DNA from: Rhizobiales bacterium Ga0077548
Lineage (GTDB): Bacteria; Pseudomonadota; Alphaproteobacteria; Rhizobiales; Xanthobacteraceae
Direction: 5' to 3'
Assembly: GCA_001464215.1 (NCBI GenBank)
Contig: LNEZ01000078.1
Coordinates: 56,665-120,664 of the forward strand
DNA length: 64,000 nt
Both the position numbers and the translations under genes were made by a program. This document shows, in pieces, positions 19,536-29,376 of this stretch. Numbering within the stretch: the stretch's first letter is position 1; each line of letters begins with the position of its first letter. The notes beneath the pieces were generated by a model, which saw nothing but the letters and a program-made list of their open reading frames with translations, did not search any database and was not told the DNA's origin.

Positions 19536-20245
19536 TCCTCCAGATAGATAATCTCGATCTTTTTTACGGCGATGCGCAGGCGCTGGACCGTGTTTCGCTT
19601 GAAGTCGGCAAAGGCGAACTGGTCGCCATCGTCGGTGCGAATGGCGCGGGCAAGTCTTCGCTCATCCGCACGATTGCCGGCATCGAGCGTCCGCGCGGCG
19701 GCAAGATCCACTTCAAGGGCGAAGACATCACCGGAAAGCCAAGTTACGTGGTCTGCAACCTTGGCATCGGGCAAGTCGCCGAAGGCCGCCAGATTTTCCC
19801 GTCGCTCTCGGTACAGGAAAACCTGGAGATGGGTGCGCTGCTTCCTCGCGCCCGCGCGAAGCTCGCAAGCGAAATCGAGCGCGTCTATTCGCTGTTTCCA
19901 CGTCTTGCCGAACGCCGCGAGCAGTTTGCCGGCACCATGTCCGGCGGCGAACAGCAGATGCTTGCGATCGGCCGCTGTCTGATGGGCCAACCTGAACTGA
20001 TCATGTTCGACGAACCGTCGCTGGGTCTCGCGCCCGCGCTGGTACAGGAGCTTTTCCAGACCATCCGCAAGTTGCGCGAAAGCGGGCTGACGGTGCTCTT
20101 GGTCGAGCAGAACGTCGCGATGTCTTTGAAACTCGCCGACCGCGGCTATGTGATCGAGAATGGCCGGATCGTGCTTTCCGGCACGGGCGAGAAGCTCTTG
20201 CACGACGATGCCGTGCGGCAGGCTTATCTAGGCGTCGCTCATTAA
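19532..20245 (+). CDS. HAAT ABC transporter ATP-binding protein (LivF-like)
   Basis: A 237-residue ATPase with Walker A GANGAGKSS, signature MSGGEQQMLAIGRCLM and Walker B LIMFDEPSLGLAP. The GTG start overlaps the preceding stop and has GGGGAGGAAG 4 nt upstream, better than the longer frame from 19508. It is the last gene of the operon, and the next gene converges on it 14 bp away. Confidence 0.93.
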   Translation: MILQIDNLDLFYGDAQALDRVSLEVGKGELVAIVGANGAGKSSLIRTIAGIERPRGGKIHFKGEDITGKPSYVVCNLGIGQVAEGRQIFPSLSVQENLEMGALLPRARAKLASEIERVYSLFPRLAERREQFAGTMSGGEQQMLAIGRCLMGQPELIMFDEPSLGLAPALVQELFQTIRKLRESGLTVLLVEQNVAMSLKLADRGYVIENGRIVLSGTGEKLLHDDAVRQAYLGVAH

Positions 20246-20258
20246 GTAAGGGCGCGTT

Positions 20259-20480
20259 CTAGCGCTCGAGTACCGCGAGCTTTTGGCCTTCCTCGACGAC
20301 CGTACCTTCCTCAACAAATAGCGCTTTCACTTTCCCGCCCTGCGGAACCAGAACGGGAATCTCCATCTTCATCGACTCGAGGATGATGAGCGCACCGTCA
20401 CGCCCGACCGTGCCGCCGACCGGGACTTCAATCGTCCGCACGATGCCGGTAATCTCGGATCGGACTTCGAACTCTGCCAT
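20259..20480 (-). CDS. biotin carboxyl carrier domain protein (acyl-CoA carboxylase subunit)
   Basis: A 73-residue single-domain biotinyl carrier. The biotin-accepting lysine lies in ESMKMEIPV. Start at MAEFEVRSEITG; another ATG two codons earlier is also possible, with GGGA upstream. It is divergent from the carboxyltransferase at 20566, with only 85 bp between starts. No biotin carboxylase gene is in the window, so the enzyme must borrow one encoded elsewhere. Confidence 0.88.
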   Translation of the reverse strand: MAEFEVRSEITGIVRTIEVPVGGTVGRDGALIILESMKMEIPVLVPQGGKVKALFVEEGTVVEEGQKLAVLER

Positions 20481-20565
20481 TTTCATTTCCCGTGGCGGGT
20501 GAGTAGTCTCTCCGCAGCATTCTTGCGGCGAACCGTTTCTGTCAAGCCGCGTCACGGAAAAGCAG

Positions 20566-22113
20566 ATGAGCTGGGAAAAAGAACTCGAAGAGCTTCGCCG
20601 CCGGGAAGAACTCGCAAAAAAAATGGGTGGCGAGGAAAAGGTGAAGCGTCATCGCGACGCCGGAAAGCTGACCGTCCGTGAGCGCATCGAACGCCTGCTC
20701 GACAAAGAAAGCTTCCATGAAGTCGGCGCCATCGCGGGCAAGGGTAGATACGGCGACAACGGCGAACTGATCGACTTTCAGCCTGCGAATTTCGTGCTGG
20801 GCCGCGGCAAAATCGACAAGCGTGCCGTCGTTGTCGGTGGCGACGACTTCACAGTGCGCGGCGGCGCCGGTGACGCCGCGATCATGCAGAAGCAGGTCCA
20901 TGCCGAGCAGATGGCAAACGAGCTCAGGCTCCCCATCGTGCGTTTGATCGACGGCACCGGTGGCGGCGGTTCGGTGAAGACCATCGAAGTGCTCGGGTAC
21001 ACGTATCTCGCGCACAACCCCGGCTGGGATTGGGTTGTGAAGAATCTCGCGACCGTGCCGGTGGTGTCGCTAGGGTTAGGTTCGGTCGCGGGTCTTGGTG
21101 CGGCGCGTCTGGTGTCGAGCCACTACTCCGTGATGGTGCAGGGCATCTCGCAGATGTTCATCGCGGGTCCGCCGGTGGTCGCGCGCACGGGCATTACGAT
21201 GACCAAGGAAGAACTTGGCGGCGCCGACATTCACGCCAAGGCCGGTGCGGTGGACGATGTCGTGGCTAGCGAAGACGAAGCGTTTGAACGTGCGCGGAAA
21301 TTTCTCTCTTATCTGCCGCCCTCGGTCGATGAACTCGCGGAACGAAAGACGCCGGCCGACGATCCGAACCGCCGCGAAGAGCAGCTTTTATTGGCGGTCC
21401 CGCGTGACCGCCGCAAAGTCTACGATATGCGAAAAGTCCTGAACGCGATCGTTGATCGGGATTCGCTGTTCGAAATGTCGCGGAAGTTCGGCGGTCCGGT
21501 AATTGCCGCGCTCGCGCGCCTCGATGGCTGGCCGGTCGCGGTGATCGCGAGCGATCCGTTCTTCTATGGCGGCGCCTGGACCGCGGACGCGGCGCGCAAG
21601 GCCGAGCGCTTTATCGATCTCGCGAATACCTTTCACTTGCCGATCGTCAACTTCGTCGACGTGCCGGGTTTCATCATCGGCCCGGAAGCGGAAAAGGCAG
21701 GCACGATCCGCTATGGCGCAAAGGCGCTCGCCGCTATGTATCAGAGCGAAGTGCCGCAATGCTCGATCATGGTTCGCAAAAGTTTCGGCGTTGCCGGTGC
21801 GGGGCACATGAACCACACGCGCCTGCATTATCGCTACGCATGGCCTTCGGGTGACTGGGGTTCGTTGCCGATCGAAGGCGGCATCGAGGCGGCGTACCGT
21901 TCGGACCTCGAAGCCTCGTCCGATCCGAAGAAACTGCTTGCCGAGATCGAAGAGCGCTTGAACCGCTACCGCTCTCCGTTCCGCACCGCCGAGACCTTCA
22001 TGGCGGAAGAAATCATCGACCCGCGCAATACGCGGCCGCTGCTCTGCGAGTTCGCCAATCTCGCCGCGAAACTCCGGAAGCCCGGCCCGCGTGGAGCAGC
22101 GATGCGGCCTTGA
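20566..22113 (+). CDS. acyl-CoA carboxyltransferase (propionyl/methylcrotonyl-CoA carboxylase beta-type)
   Basis: A 515-residue carboxyltransferase that moves CO2 from carboxybiotin to an acyl-CoA. The N-terminal crotonase-like half has KMGGEEKVKRHRDAGKLTVRERI and LGGADIHAKAGAVD. The C-terminal half has FVDVPGFIIGPEAEKAGTIRYGAK, the CoA/biotin-binding core. The biotin carrier lies divergently upstream; no biotin carboxylase accompanies it. Substrate cannot be read from sequence; propionyl- or glutaryl-type acyl-CoA would suit the neighbours. Confidence 0.9.
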   Translation: MSWEKELEELRRREELAKKMGGEEKVKRHRDAGKLTVRERIERLLDKESFHEVGAIAGKGRYGDNGELIDFQPANFVLGRGKIDKRAVVVGGDDFTVRGGAGDAAIMQKQVHAEQMANELRLPIVRLIDGTGGGGSVKTIEVLGYTYLAHNPGWDWVVKNLATVPVVSLGLGSVAGLGAARLVSSHYSVMVQGISQMFIAGPPVVARTGITMTKEELGGADIHAKAGAVDDVVASEDEAFERARKFLSYLPPSVDELAERKTPADDPNRREEQLLLAVPRDRRKVYDMRKVLNAIVDRDSLFEMSRKFGGPVIAALARLDGWPVAVIASDPFFYGGAWTADAARKAERFIDLANTFHLPIVNFVDVPGFIIGPEAEKAGTIRYGAKALAAMYQSEVPQCSIMVRKSFGVAGAGHMNHTRLHYRYAWPSGDWGSLPIEGGIEAAYRSDLEASSDPKKLLAEIEERLNRYRSPFRTAETFMAEEIIDPRNTRPLLCEFANLAAKLRKPGPRGAAMRP

Positions 22114-22122
22114 AGCGATGCA

Positions 22123-23541
22123 TCAGCGGAAGAACAGGAACGTAGTCACAATAAAGAGCGGCACCAGGGTCAGTCCCGACCACAGCATATAGCCGAAGAA
22201 GCTCGGCATCTTGATGCCGCCGTTTCGCGCGATGGCATAAACCATGAAGTTAGGCGCGTTGCCGATATAGGTATTCGCACCCATGAACACGGCACCCGCG
22301 GAGATCGCGGTAAGCGTAAGCGCTCCGCTCGTCATAAGCTGCTGCGGGTTTCCACCGGCAAGCTCAAAGAACACAAGGTAAGTCGGAGCATTGTCCAGGA
22401 ATGACGAGAGAATGCCAGTCAGCCAAAAATAGGCGACGTTGTTCGCGCTTCCGTCAGGGTTTGAAACAAGTGCAACGAGCGGTGCAAAGGCGCCGTTCTT
22501 TCCAGCCTGCAGCATCGCAAGTACCGGGATGATCGTGATGAAAATGCCGGCGAAAAGCTTGGCAACCTCCAGAATCGGACCCCACGAAAAGCCGTTCGCT
22601 TTGTGGCTTGCCTTGGGTGTGAAGCGCAACGAAACCAGCGTTACGGCGATCATCACGATGTCACGCAGCAAATTCTGCAAAGCGATCTCGGTACCCAGAA
22701 TGGTAACCGTACCGAGCTTCACGCGCGCACTGAGTAAAATGGCTGCGATGATAACGCCGATCAGAACGAAATTGATGCCGCCCGCGACGCGCACCGGTTT
22801 GTCCGGTGTCGGATCCTTCTTCAGATGCCCCTCGCGCCTGTAGATGATGCTGTCGAGCGCAAAGAAGCCGACCAGCAAAACGCTGGCGCAGAATAAAGTT
22901 TCTGGAAAGAGATTCGTCGTCGTCCAGAAGAAATCGACGCCGCGCAGAAATCCGAGGAACAGCGGCGGATCGCCAAGCGGCGTTAGTGAACCGCCAATGT
23001 TGGAAACCAGAAAGATAAAGAACACGAAAACGTGGACATTGTGTTTCCGGTCGTCGTTCGCGCGCATGAGCGGACGGATCAGCACCATCGACGCGCCGGT
23101 CGTGCCGATGATGCTGGCGAGCAGGGTGCCAATGCCGAGAATCGCCGTGTTGGTGCCGGGGGATCCGTGCAAGTTGCCCGATACGACGATACCGCTCGCG
23201 ACCGTAAACAGCGCAAGCAGTAACAGAATGAAGGGGATGTATTCGAGAAATGCCGTGTGCGAGAGCGCATGAACGGCAGGCGTCACGCCATAAACGAGCG
23301 CAAGCGGAACAAGAACGAGCACAGCCCAGAGCCCCGAAATTTTTCCGTAGTGATGTTCCCAGAAGTGCGGGGCCAGCAGCGGGAAAAGCGCGATCGAAAG
23401 CAGGATACCGGCAAAGGGCAGCGCCCAGGCGAGGCCGAGTGTTGCGCCGCTGATTTCGGCGGCTTCCGCTTGCGACGAGCTCACTGCAAGCAGGGCAAGG
23501 CCGAGCGCGGCAGCGCCAATTCTGTGATGCAGGTCGCGCAT
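22123..23541 (-). CDS. NhaD/CitM-type sodium:proton antiporter or anion permease (ion transporter superfamily)
   Basis: A 472-residue membrane protein with a signal-like N-terminus and about twelve hydrophobic segments. NIGGSLTPLGDPPLFLGFLRG and SSFLDNAPTYLVFFELAGG are characteristic of NhaD/ArsB/CitM ion-transporter proteins. The TPLGDPP motif is typical of NhaD-like sodium:proton antiporters, while the surroundings would also allow an organic-anion carrier. It is a single gene, divergent from the short-chain dehydrogenase. Confidence 0.85.
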   Translation of the reverse strand: MRDLHHRIGAAALGLALLAVSSSQAEAAEISGATLGLAWALPFAGILLSIALFPLLAPHFWEHHYGKISGLWAVLVLVPLALVYGVTPAVHALSHTAFLEYIPFILLLLALFTVASGIVVSGNLHGSPGTNTAILGIGTLLASIIGTTGASMVLIRPLMRANDDRKHNVHVFVFFIFLVSNIGGSLTPLGDPPLFLGFLRGVDFFWTTTNLFPETLFCASVLLVGFFALDSIIYRREGHLKKDPTPDKPVRVAGGINFVLIGVIIAAILLSARVKLGTVTILGTEIALQNLLRDIVMIAVTLVSLRFTPKASHKANGFSWGPILEVAKLFAGIFITIIPVLAMLQAGKNGAFAPLVALVSNPDGSANNVAYFWLTGILSSFLDNAPTYLVFFELAGGNPQQLMTSGALTLTAISAGAVFMGANTYIGNAPNFMVYAIARNGGIKMPSFFGYMLWSGLTLVPLFIVTTFLFFR

Positions 23542-23699
23542 TTCGATCCCTCCCCCGAAGGCACTTTGATTTCTAAAACATTAGCTGCCGTAGCGTCGCG
23601 TCACAACCTTCCGCGTTGCGGCACACTGTCAATGTGCATGGATGCGAGTGGACAAGTACGGCGAAACTGGTTGAATCGCGCTCACATGGGGAACGGAAG

Positions 23700-24467
23700 A
23701 TGAAATCGCCATTCGATATCGCAGGCAAAGTCGCGCTGATCACGGGATCGAGCCGCGGCATCGGCCGCTCGATTGCGGAGACCATGGCCGGGCTCGGCGC
23801 GAAGGTCGTGGTCTCGTCGCGCAAGGCCGACGCCTGCGAGGAAGTCGCGAAAGTCATCCGCGCCGATGGCGGCGACGCAAGCGTCATCCCCTGCAACATC
23901 TCGCGCAAGAATGAGGTCGAAGCGCTCATCAAAGGCACCAAGGATAAATACGGACGCATCGACATTCTCGTCTGCAATGCGGCGGTAAATCCTGCCTTCG
24001 GACCGATGGTGGATATTTCGGATGAAGCCTTCGACAAGATCATGGGCTCGAACGTGAAGAGCAATGTCTGGCTCTGCAATCTCGTGATCCCGGACATGGC
24101 GAAGCAAGGCGGGGGTTCGATCATCATCGTTTCTTCGATCGGCGGCCTGCGCGCCTCGCCGATGATCGGCACCTACGGCATCTCAAAGGCCGCCGACTTT
24201 GCGCTCGCGCGCAATTACGCGCAGGAATGGGGTCACAAGAACATCCGCGTGAACTGCATCGCGCCGGGTCTGATCAAGACGGATTTTGCGAAAGCACTCT
24301 GGGAAAACGAGCAGCTTCGCAAGGACCGCGAGACCAAGACACCGCTCCGCCGCATCGGCGAGCCGCATGAAATCGGCGGCGTTGCCGCGTTTCTCGCGTC
24401 ACCTGCCGCGAGCTACATCACGGGTGAAGTAATCGTGGTCGATGGCGGCGTGACCATTGCGCCGTAA
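23700..24467 (+). CDS. short-chain dehydrogenase/reductase (SDR)
   Basis: A 255-residue classical SDR using NAD(P). It has the cofactor motif TGSSRGIG, NAAVNP, a serine in SSIGGLRAS, and the catalytic pair in YGISKAA. PG and C-terminal GEVIVVDGG motifs are typical of FabG-like or acyl-CoA-linked alcohol dehydrogenases. The start at MKSPFDIAGKV has GGAACGGAAG upstream, 28 codons inside the longest frame. A strong bidirectional terminator follows. Substrate unknown. Confidence 0.9.
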   Translation: MKSPFDIAGKVALITGSSRGIGRSIAETMAGLGAKVVVSSRKADACEEVAKVIRADGGDASVIPCNISRKNEVEALIKGTKDKYGRIDILVCNAAVNPAFGPMVDISDEAFDKIMGSNVKSNVWLCNLVIPDMAKQGGGSIIIVSSIGGLRASPMIGTYGISKAADFALARNYAQEWGHKNIRVNCIAPGLIKTDFAKALWENEQLRKDRETKTPLRRIGEPHEIGGVAAFLASPAASYITGEVIVVDGGVTIAP

Positions 24468-24487
24468 GCAGCACCACAAGAAAGAAT

Positions 24488-24517
24488 AAAAAAACCCGGC
24501 CGAAAGGCCGGGTTTTT
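24488..24517. terminator. Bidirectional intrinsic terminator between SDR and acyl-CoA dehydrogenase genes
   Basis: CCCGGCC-GAAA-GGCCGGG flanked by an A-run on the left and a T-run on the right gives terminators on both strands. It ends the SDR transcript and the minus-strand pim-type operon, which converge here. Confidence 0.88.
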
Positions 24518-24536
24518 GTTTTGTCGCTATCAGCGA

Positions 24537-25763
24537 TCAGCGCGCGTTGCCGCCGCTCGCCGTGTACTTCTTCAATTCCATCTTGGCGATGGTTTCGCGG
24601 TGTACCTCGTCCGGGCCGTCGGCGAGACGAAGCGTGCGGTTGCCGGCATAGGCTTTCGCAAGATGGAAATCCGGTGAAACGCCGGCGCCGCCATGCATCT
24701 GGATCGCGCGGTCGATCACGCGTTGCGTCATGTTCGGCGCGACCACCTTGATCATCGCGATTTCGGCGCGGGCTTCCTTATTGCCGAGCTCGTCCATCTT
24801 GTGCGCGGCATAGAGCGTGAGTAGCCGCGCCTGATCGATGTCCATGCGCGATTCCGCAATCCAGTGGCGGTTGACGCTGTGCTCGGCGATCTTCTTGCCG
24901 AAGGCGGTACGTGAAACCGCGCGCTGGCACATTGCTTCCAGTGCACGCTCGGCGGAGCCGATTGCGCGCATACAGTGATGGATGCGGCCGGGTCCGAGAC
25001 GGCCTTGCGCGATTTCGAAGCCGCGGCCTTCGCCGAGCAGAATGTTCGAAACCGGCACGCGCACATCCTTGAAATCGACTTCCGCGTGGCCGTGCGGCGC
25101 GTCGTCATAGCCGAATACGTTGAGGTGACGCATCACCTTCACGCCCTTTGTCTCCATCGGTACCAGAATCATCGACTGGCGCTTGTGGGCGTCCGCGTTC
25201 GGATCGGTCTGGCCCATGAAGATTGCGATCTTGCAGCGATGATCGTTCGCGCCCGACGTCCACCACTTGCGCCCGTTGATGACGTAGTGATCGCCGTCGC
25301 GCTTGATCTCGGAGCGGATATTGGTCGCGTCGGAAGAAGCAACCGCGGGCTCGGTCATCGCGAAGCAGGAGCGGATCTTCGCGTCCATCAGCGGCTCGAG
25401 CCACTCTTTATGATGGTCCTTGGTGCCGTAGCGCAGGATCGTTTCCATGTTGCCGGTGTCCGGCGCGGAGCAGTTGAACGATTCCGGCCCGATCGGCGAT
25501 CGGCCCATGATCTCGCAGATCTGGCCGTACTCGTAATTCGTCATGCCGTCTTTGTGTTCCGCTTTCGGCAGGAACAGATTCCAGAGCCCTTGCGCGCGCG
25601 CCTTCTTCTTCAGTTCGTCCATGACCGGCGGGCTTTTCCAGCGGTCGCCCTGTTCGTTGAGCTGGCGCGCATAGATCGGCTCCGCGGTATAGACGTGCTC
25701 GTCCATGAAGGCGGCGACTTTTTTCTTGTACTCGGCCGCCTTTGGCGACAGCGGAATGAACAT
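24537..25763 (-). CDS. acyl-CoA dehydrogenase family protein (ACAD10/11-like)
   Basis: A 408-residue FAD acyl-CoA dehydrogenase. [19 protein letters not shown] is the flavin/substrate motif, and [38 protein letters not shown] is a C-terminus typical of the ACAD10/11 type. GGGAGAG precedes the ATG. It is last gene of a six-gene beta-oxidation operon and is additional to the pimC/pimD pair. Substrate unknown. Confidence 0.9.
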   Translation of the reverse strand: MFIPLSPKAAEYKKKVAAFMDEHVYTAEPIYARQLNEQGDRWKSPPVMDELKKKARAQGLWNLFLPKAEHKDGMTNYEYGQICEIMGRSPIGPESFNCSAPDTGNMETILRYGTKDHHKEWLEPLMDAKIRSCFAMTEPAVASSDATNIRSEIKRDGDHYVINGRKWWTSGANDHRCKIAIFMGQTDPNADAHKRQSMILVPMETKGVKVMRHLNVFGYDDAPHGHAEVDFKDVRVPVSNILLGEGRGFEIAQGRLGPGRIHHCMRAIGSAERALEAMCQRAVSRTAFGKKIAEHSVNRHWIAESRMDIDQARLLTLYAAHKMDELGNKEARAEIAMIKVVAPNMTQRVIDRAIQMHGGAGVSPDFHLAKAYAGNRTLRLADGPDEVHRETIAKMELKKYTASGGNAR

Positions 25764-25787
25764 TTTCTCTCTCCCTTATTCTTTTGC

Positions 25788-26939
25788 TTACGCGGCGGAC
25801 TCGAAGCCGCCCATATTTCCGAATTGTTCGAGGTGATAATCGGCGTCGCCGAACTGGATGTCGATGGCGGTCGCGCGCTTGAACCAGTGGCCGACTTTTA
25901 ACTCCATCGTCATGCCGATGCCGCCGTGCAACTGAATCGCCTGCTCGCCGACGAACTGTGCCGAGCGGCCGATCTGTGTTTTCGCCGCCGCCATGGTCTT
26001 GCGGCGCGTGACCGGGTCTTTCTCGTTGACCATCATGGTAGCTAAAAACGTCATGCTCTTAGCCTGTTCGGCTGCGATCAGCATTTCGACGTTGCGGTGT
26101 TGCAGCACCTGGAACGAACCGATGTTGACGCCGAACTGCTTGCGCGTGCGCAGATAATCTGTGGTCGCTTCGGTGAGCGCCGAGAAGACGCCGACCGCTT
26201 CGCCGCAGAGTGCAGCAATTCCGTCGTCCACGATCTGCTCGATCAGCGGATAGGCCGCACCTGGCTTGCCGATCACGCTATCTGCTTCGACCTTCACGCC
26301 GGAAAACTGGATTTCCGCGGCAGTTAAGCCGTCGATCGTGCGATAGCCGCGGCGCGACACGCCGTTTGCTTTCGCGTCAACAATAAACAAACCAAGTCCG
26401 TCTTTGTCGCGCGAATTACCCGAGATGCGCGCAGTGACAATAATGAAATCGGCCTGATCGCCGTTCAGCACCACACTCTTTGATCCATCCAGCGTGAAGC
26501 CGTTGCCGGCAGCTTTCGCCGTCGTCTTCACGTCAAACAGGTCGTAGCGCGACTGCCGCTCGGTATGCGCAAAGGCGCCTGTGATTTTTCCTTCGGCGAT
26601 CTGAGGCAGATACTTGTTCTTCTGCGCATCCGTGCCGAAACGGCGGATGAGCCCGCCCGCAAGCACCACGGTCGGCAGATAAGGCTCGAGCACAAGCGCG
26701 TTTCCGATCGTGCTCATCACGATCATGGTCTCGACCGGCCCGCCGCCGATGCCGCCGTGTTCTTCGGCAAACGGCAGCCCGAGAATGCCGAGCTCGGCAA
26801 ATTGCTTCCAGATTTCGCGGCTCCAGCCGTCCGCGCTTTCCAGAATCTTTTTGCGCCGCTCGAAGTCGTATTTGTCGCCGAGCAGACCTTCGATGCTGTC
26901 TTTGAGTAACTGCTGCTCTTCCGAAAACTCGAAATCCAT
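25788..26939 (-). CDS. pimD: pimeloyl-CoA dehydrogenase small-subunit-like acyl-CoA dehydrogenase
   Basis: A 383-residue acyl-CoA dehydrogenase. MDFEFSEEQQLLKDSIEGLL, GAFAHTERQSRYDLFDV and QLHGGIGMTMELKVGHWFKRAT match the small subunit of heteromeric dicarboxylyl-CoA dehydrogenases. The usual C-terminal catalytic glutamate segment (YEGT) is absent. It follows the large subunit by about 30 nt, as in pimCD of Rhodopseudomonas palustris. It probably oxidises pimeloyl-CoA or related dicarboxylyl-CoA with its partner. Confidence 0.85.
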   Translation of the reverse strand: MDFEFSEEQQLLKDSIEGLLGDKYDFERRKKILESADGWSREIWKQFAELGILGLPFAEEHGGIGGGPVETMIVMSTIGNALVLEPYLPTVVLAGGLIRRFGTDAQKNKYLPQIAEGKITGAFAHTERQSRYDLFDVKTTAKAAGNGFTLDGSKSVVLNGDQADFIIVTARISGNSRDKDGLGLFIVDAKANGVSRRGYRTIDGLTAAEIQFSGVKVEADSVIGKPGAAYPLIEQIVDDGIAALCGEAVGVFSALTEATTDYLRTRKQFGVNIGSFQVLQHRNVEMLIAAEQAKSMTFLATMMVNEKDPVTRRKTMAAAKTQIGRSAQFVGEQAIQLHGGIGMTMELKVGHWFKRATAIDIQFGDADYHLEQFGNMGGFESAA

Positions 26940-26969
26940 ACGCTTGTTCTTTCTTGTCTCGCCCCGGCC

Positions 26970-28169
26970 TTAGAGGCCGAGGATCGCTTTCGCGATAATG
27001 TTCTTCTGAATCTCGTTCGATCCGCCGTAGATCGAGACCTTGCGATAGTTGAAATAGATCGGCGCGAGCGGTCCGGCGTAATCCGGGCCGACCGGCAGTT
27101 CGTTGGAGCCGTTCGCATCTTCGTCCGCAAACGGCAGGGCGAACGGTCCCACGACCTCCATCAATAAATCCGTGATGTTCTGCTGAATTTCTGAGCCCTT
27201 GATCTTCAGGATCGAAGACGCCGGGTCCGGCTTGTTGTCGCGGCGCTTGCCTTCAGCGGCAACTACACGCATCTGCGTCATCTCCAGCGCCTTCAGTTCG
27301 ACCTCGATCTGCGAAATCTTCGCACGGAAGCGAGGGTCCTCCATCATCGGCTTGCCGCCGGAAACTTCGAGCTTCGCCAATTCTTTCAGGCGGCGGACAC
27401 GTTCCTTGGAAATGCCGACGCGAGCGATGCCGGTGCGCTCATTGCCGAGCAGGAACTTCGCATAATCCCAGCCACGGTTTTCTTGGCCGACGAGATTCTC
27501 GTAAGGCACCTTCACGTTATCGAAGAATACTTCGTTCACTTCCTTGCCGCCGTCGATCAGTTGAATCGGGCGGACTGTGATTCCCGGCGTCTTCATGTCG
27601 CAAAGAATGAACGAGATGCCTTCCTGCTTTTTCGCTTTCGTGTCGGTACGCGCGAGCACGAAAATCCAGTCTGCGTATTGCGCGAGCGTGGTCCAGGTCT
27701 TCTGACCGTTGATGATCCAAAAATCACCTTCGCGCACGGCCTTGGTGGAAAGACCTGCGAGATCGGAGCCGGCGCCCGGCTCCGAGAAACCCTGACACCA
27801 CCAGTCGTCGATGTTGGCGATGCGCGGCAGAAAACGCTTCTTCTGTTCTTCCGAACCGAATGCTGCGATCACCGGGCCGACCATGCTGACGCCGAAGGGC
27901 AGCGGATCGGGCGCGGGCGCACGCTGCAACTCTTCTAGGAAGATGTACTTCTGCACCGGCGTCCAGCCGGTGCCGCCATATTCCTTCGGCCAGTTCGAAA
28001 CCGCCCAGCCTTTCTTGTTCAGGATACGCTGCCAGTTGACGATGTCGGCCTTTTCCAGCTTGCGGCCTTCGATCAGTTTCTGCTGCGTATCCGCGGGCAC
28101 GTTCTTCTTGAAGAAGTCGCGCACTTCGTCGCGAAACGCGATTTCTTCCTTGGTGAAATTCAGATCCAT
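26970..28169 (-). CDS. pimC: pimeloyl-CoA dehydrogenase large-subunit-like acyl-CoA dehydrogenase
   Basis: A 399-residue acyl-CoA dehydrogenase. WCQGFSEPGAGSDLAGLSTKA, GQKTWTTLAQYADWIFVLAR and the C-terminal YRKVSIYGGSNEIQKNIIAKAILGL are clear. The position normally held by catalytic glutamate in IYEGTNE reads IYGGSNE, so catalysis may use a residue elsewhere or in the partner subunit. Length and order match PimC. GGGAGCG precedes the ATG. Confidence 0.86.
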   Translation of the reverse strand: MDLNFTKEEIAFRDEVRDFFKKNVPADTQQKLIEGRKLEKADIVNWQRILNKKGWAVSNWPKEYGGTGWTPVQKYIFLEELQRAPAPDPLPFGVSMVGPVIAAFGSEEQKKRFLPRIANIDDWWCQGFSEPGAGSDLAGLSTKAVREGDFWIINGQKTWTTLAQYADWIFVLARTDTKAKKQEGISFILCDMKTPGITVRPIQLIDGGKEVNEVFFDNVKVPYENLVGQENRGWDYAKFLLGNERTGIARVGISKERVRRLKELAKLEVSGGKPMMEDPRFRAKISQIEVELKALEMTQMRVVAAEGKRRDNKPDPASSILKIKGSEIQQNITDLLMEVVGPFALPFADEDANGSNELPVGPDYAGPLAPIYFNYRKVSIYGGSNEIQKNIIAKAILGL

Positions 28170-28184
28170 CTTCGCGCTCCCGCG

Positions 28185-29366
28185 TTACTGGATTTCGAAC
28201 AGGCCGGCTGCACCCATGCCGCCGCCGACGCACATCGTGACCACGCCGTATTTCGCTTTGCGGCGCTTGCCTTCGATCAACACATGGCCCGCAAGACGCG
28301 CACCGGTCATGCCGTAAGGGTGGCCGACCGCGACAGAACCGCCCGAGACATTGAGCTTCTCCGGGTCGATGCCGAGTTTGTCGCGGCAATAGATCACCTG
28401 CACCGCGAACGCCTCGTTCAGTTCCCAGATGTCGATGTCATCGACCTTGAGGCCGTGACGCTTCAGGAGACGGGGGATCGCAAACACCGGCCCGATGCCC
28501 ATTTCGTCCGGCTCGCAGCCGGCCGCGACGAAGCCACGGAAAATGCCAAGCGGCTTCAGGCCCTTCTTGGCGGCGGTTTCTGCGCTCATGATGACGGCAG
28601 CGCTGGCGCCATCCGAGAGTTGGCTCGCGTTGCCGGCGGTAATCGAGCCGCCTTCACGCACGGGCTTCAGCGCGGCAAGACCTTCTGCAGTGGTCTCGGG
28701 GCGTGGGCCTTCGTCCTGCGAAAGCGTGATGTCTTTGTAGGAAACTTCCTTGGTTGTTTTGTCGACGACGGCCATCTTGGTCGAGATCGGTGCGATCTCT
28801 TCTTTGAAGCGGCCGCCCTGCTGTGCGCTTGCGGTGCGGCGCTGGCTTTCCAGCGAATATTCGTCCTGCGCCTCGCGCGAAATGTTGTAGCGCTTGGACA
28901 CCACTTCGGCGGTGTCCAGCATCGCCATGTAAACGTCGCCCTTCATTTTCTTCAGTTCGGGATCGACCGCGTGAAACATATTCATCTTATCGTTCTGCAC
29001 GAGGCTGATCGATTCGCCGCCGCCGCCGACCGCGACCTCGACGCCGTCGAAAATCACCGAACGCGCGGCAAGCGCGATCGCCTGCAAGCCGGAGGCGCAT
29101 TGACGGTCGATGGTGGTGCCCGCGACCGACACCGGCAAACCTGCGCGCAGCAGCGCCTTGCGCGCGATGTTGCCGCCGGTCGCACCTTGCTGGAGCGCGG
29201 TGCCCATCACCACGTCCTCGACTTCGGCGCCGTCGATGCCGGCACGCTTCACGGCGTGCTCGATGGCATGGCCGTAGAGGGTCGCGCCTTCGGTGTTGTT
29301 GAAAGCGCCGCGATAGGCTTTGCCGATCGGGGTGCGGGCGGTGGAGACGATGACGGCCTCACGCAT
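28185..29366 (-). CDS. pimB: acetyl-CoA acetyltransferase (beta-ketothiolase), PimB-like
   Basis: Thiolytic cleavage of 3-oxoacyl-CoA in dicarboxylate beta-oxidation. Nucleophilic cysteine in [12 protein letters not shown], the histidine in [10 protein letters not shown] and the second cysteine in [10 protein letters not shown] complete a thiolase active site in 393 residues. Two ATGs lie six bases apart; the second is chosen because GAGGAA is 7 nt upstream of it. It sits between CoA ligase and acyl-CoA dehydrogenase genes as in pimABC. Confidence 0.91.
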   Translation of the reverse strand: MREAVIVSTARTPIGKAYRGAFNNTEGATLYGHAIEHAVKRAGIDGAEVEDVVMGTALQQGATGGNIARKALLRAGLPVSVAGTTIDRQCASGLQAIALAARSVIFDGVEVAVGGGGESISLVQNDKMNMFHAVDPELKKMKGDVYMAMLDTAEVVSKRYNISREAQDEYSLESQRRTASAQQGGRFKEEIAPISTKMAVVDKTTKEVSYKDITLSQDEGPRPETTAEGLAALKPVREGGSITAGNASQLSDGASAAVIMSAETAAKKGLKPLGIFRGFVAAGCEPDEMGIGPVFAIPRLLKRHGLKVDDIDIWELNEAFAVQVIYCRDKLGIDPEKLNVSGGSVAVGHPYGMTGARLAGHVLIEGKRRKAKYGVVTMCVGGGMGAAGLFEIQ

Positions 29367-29376
29367 TTTCATTTCC

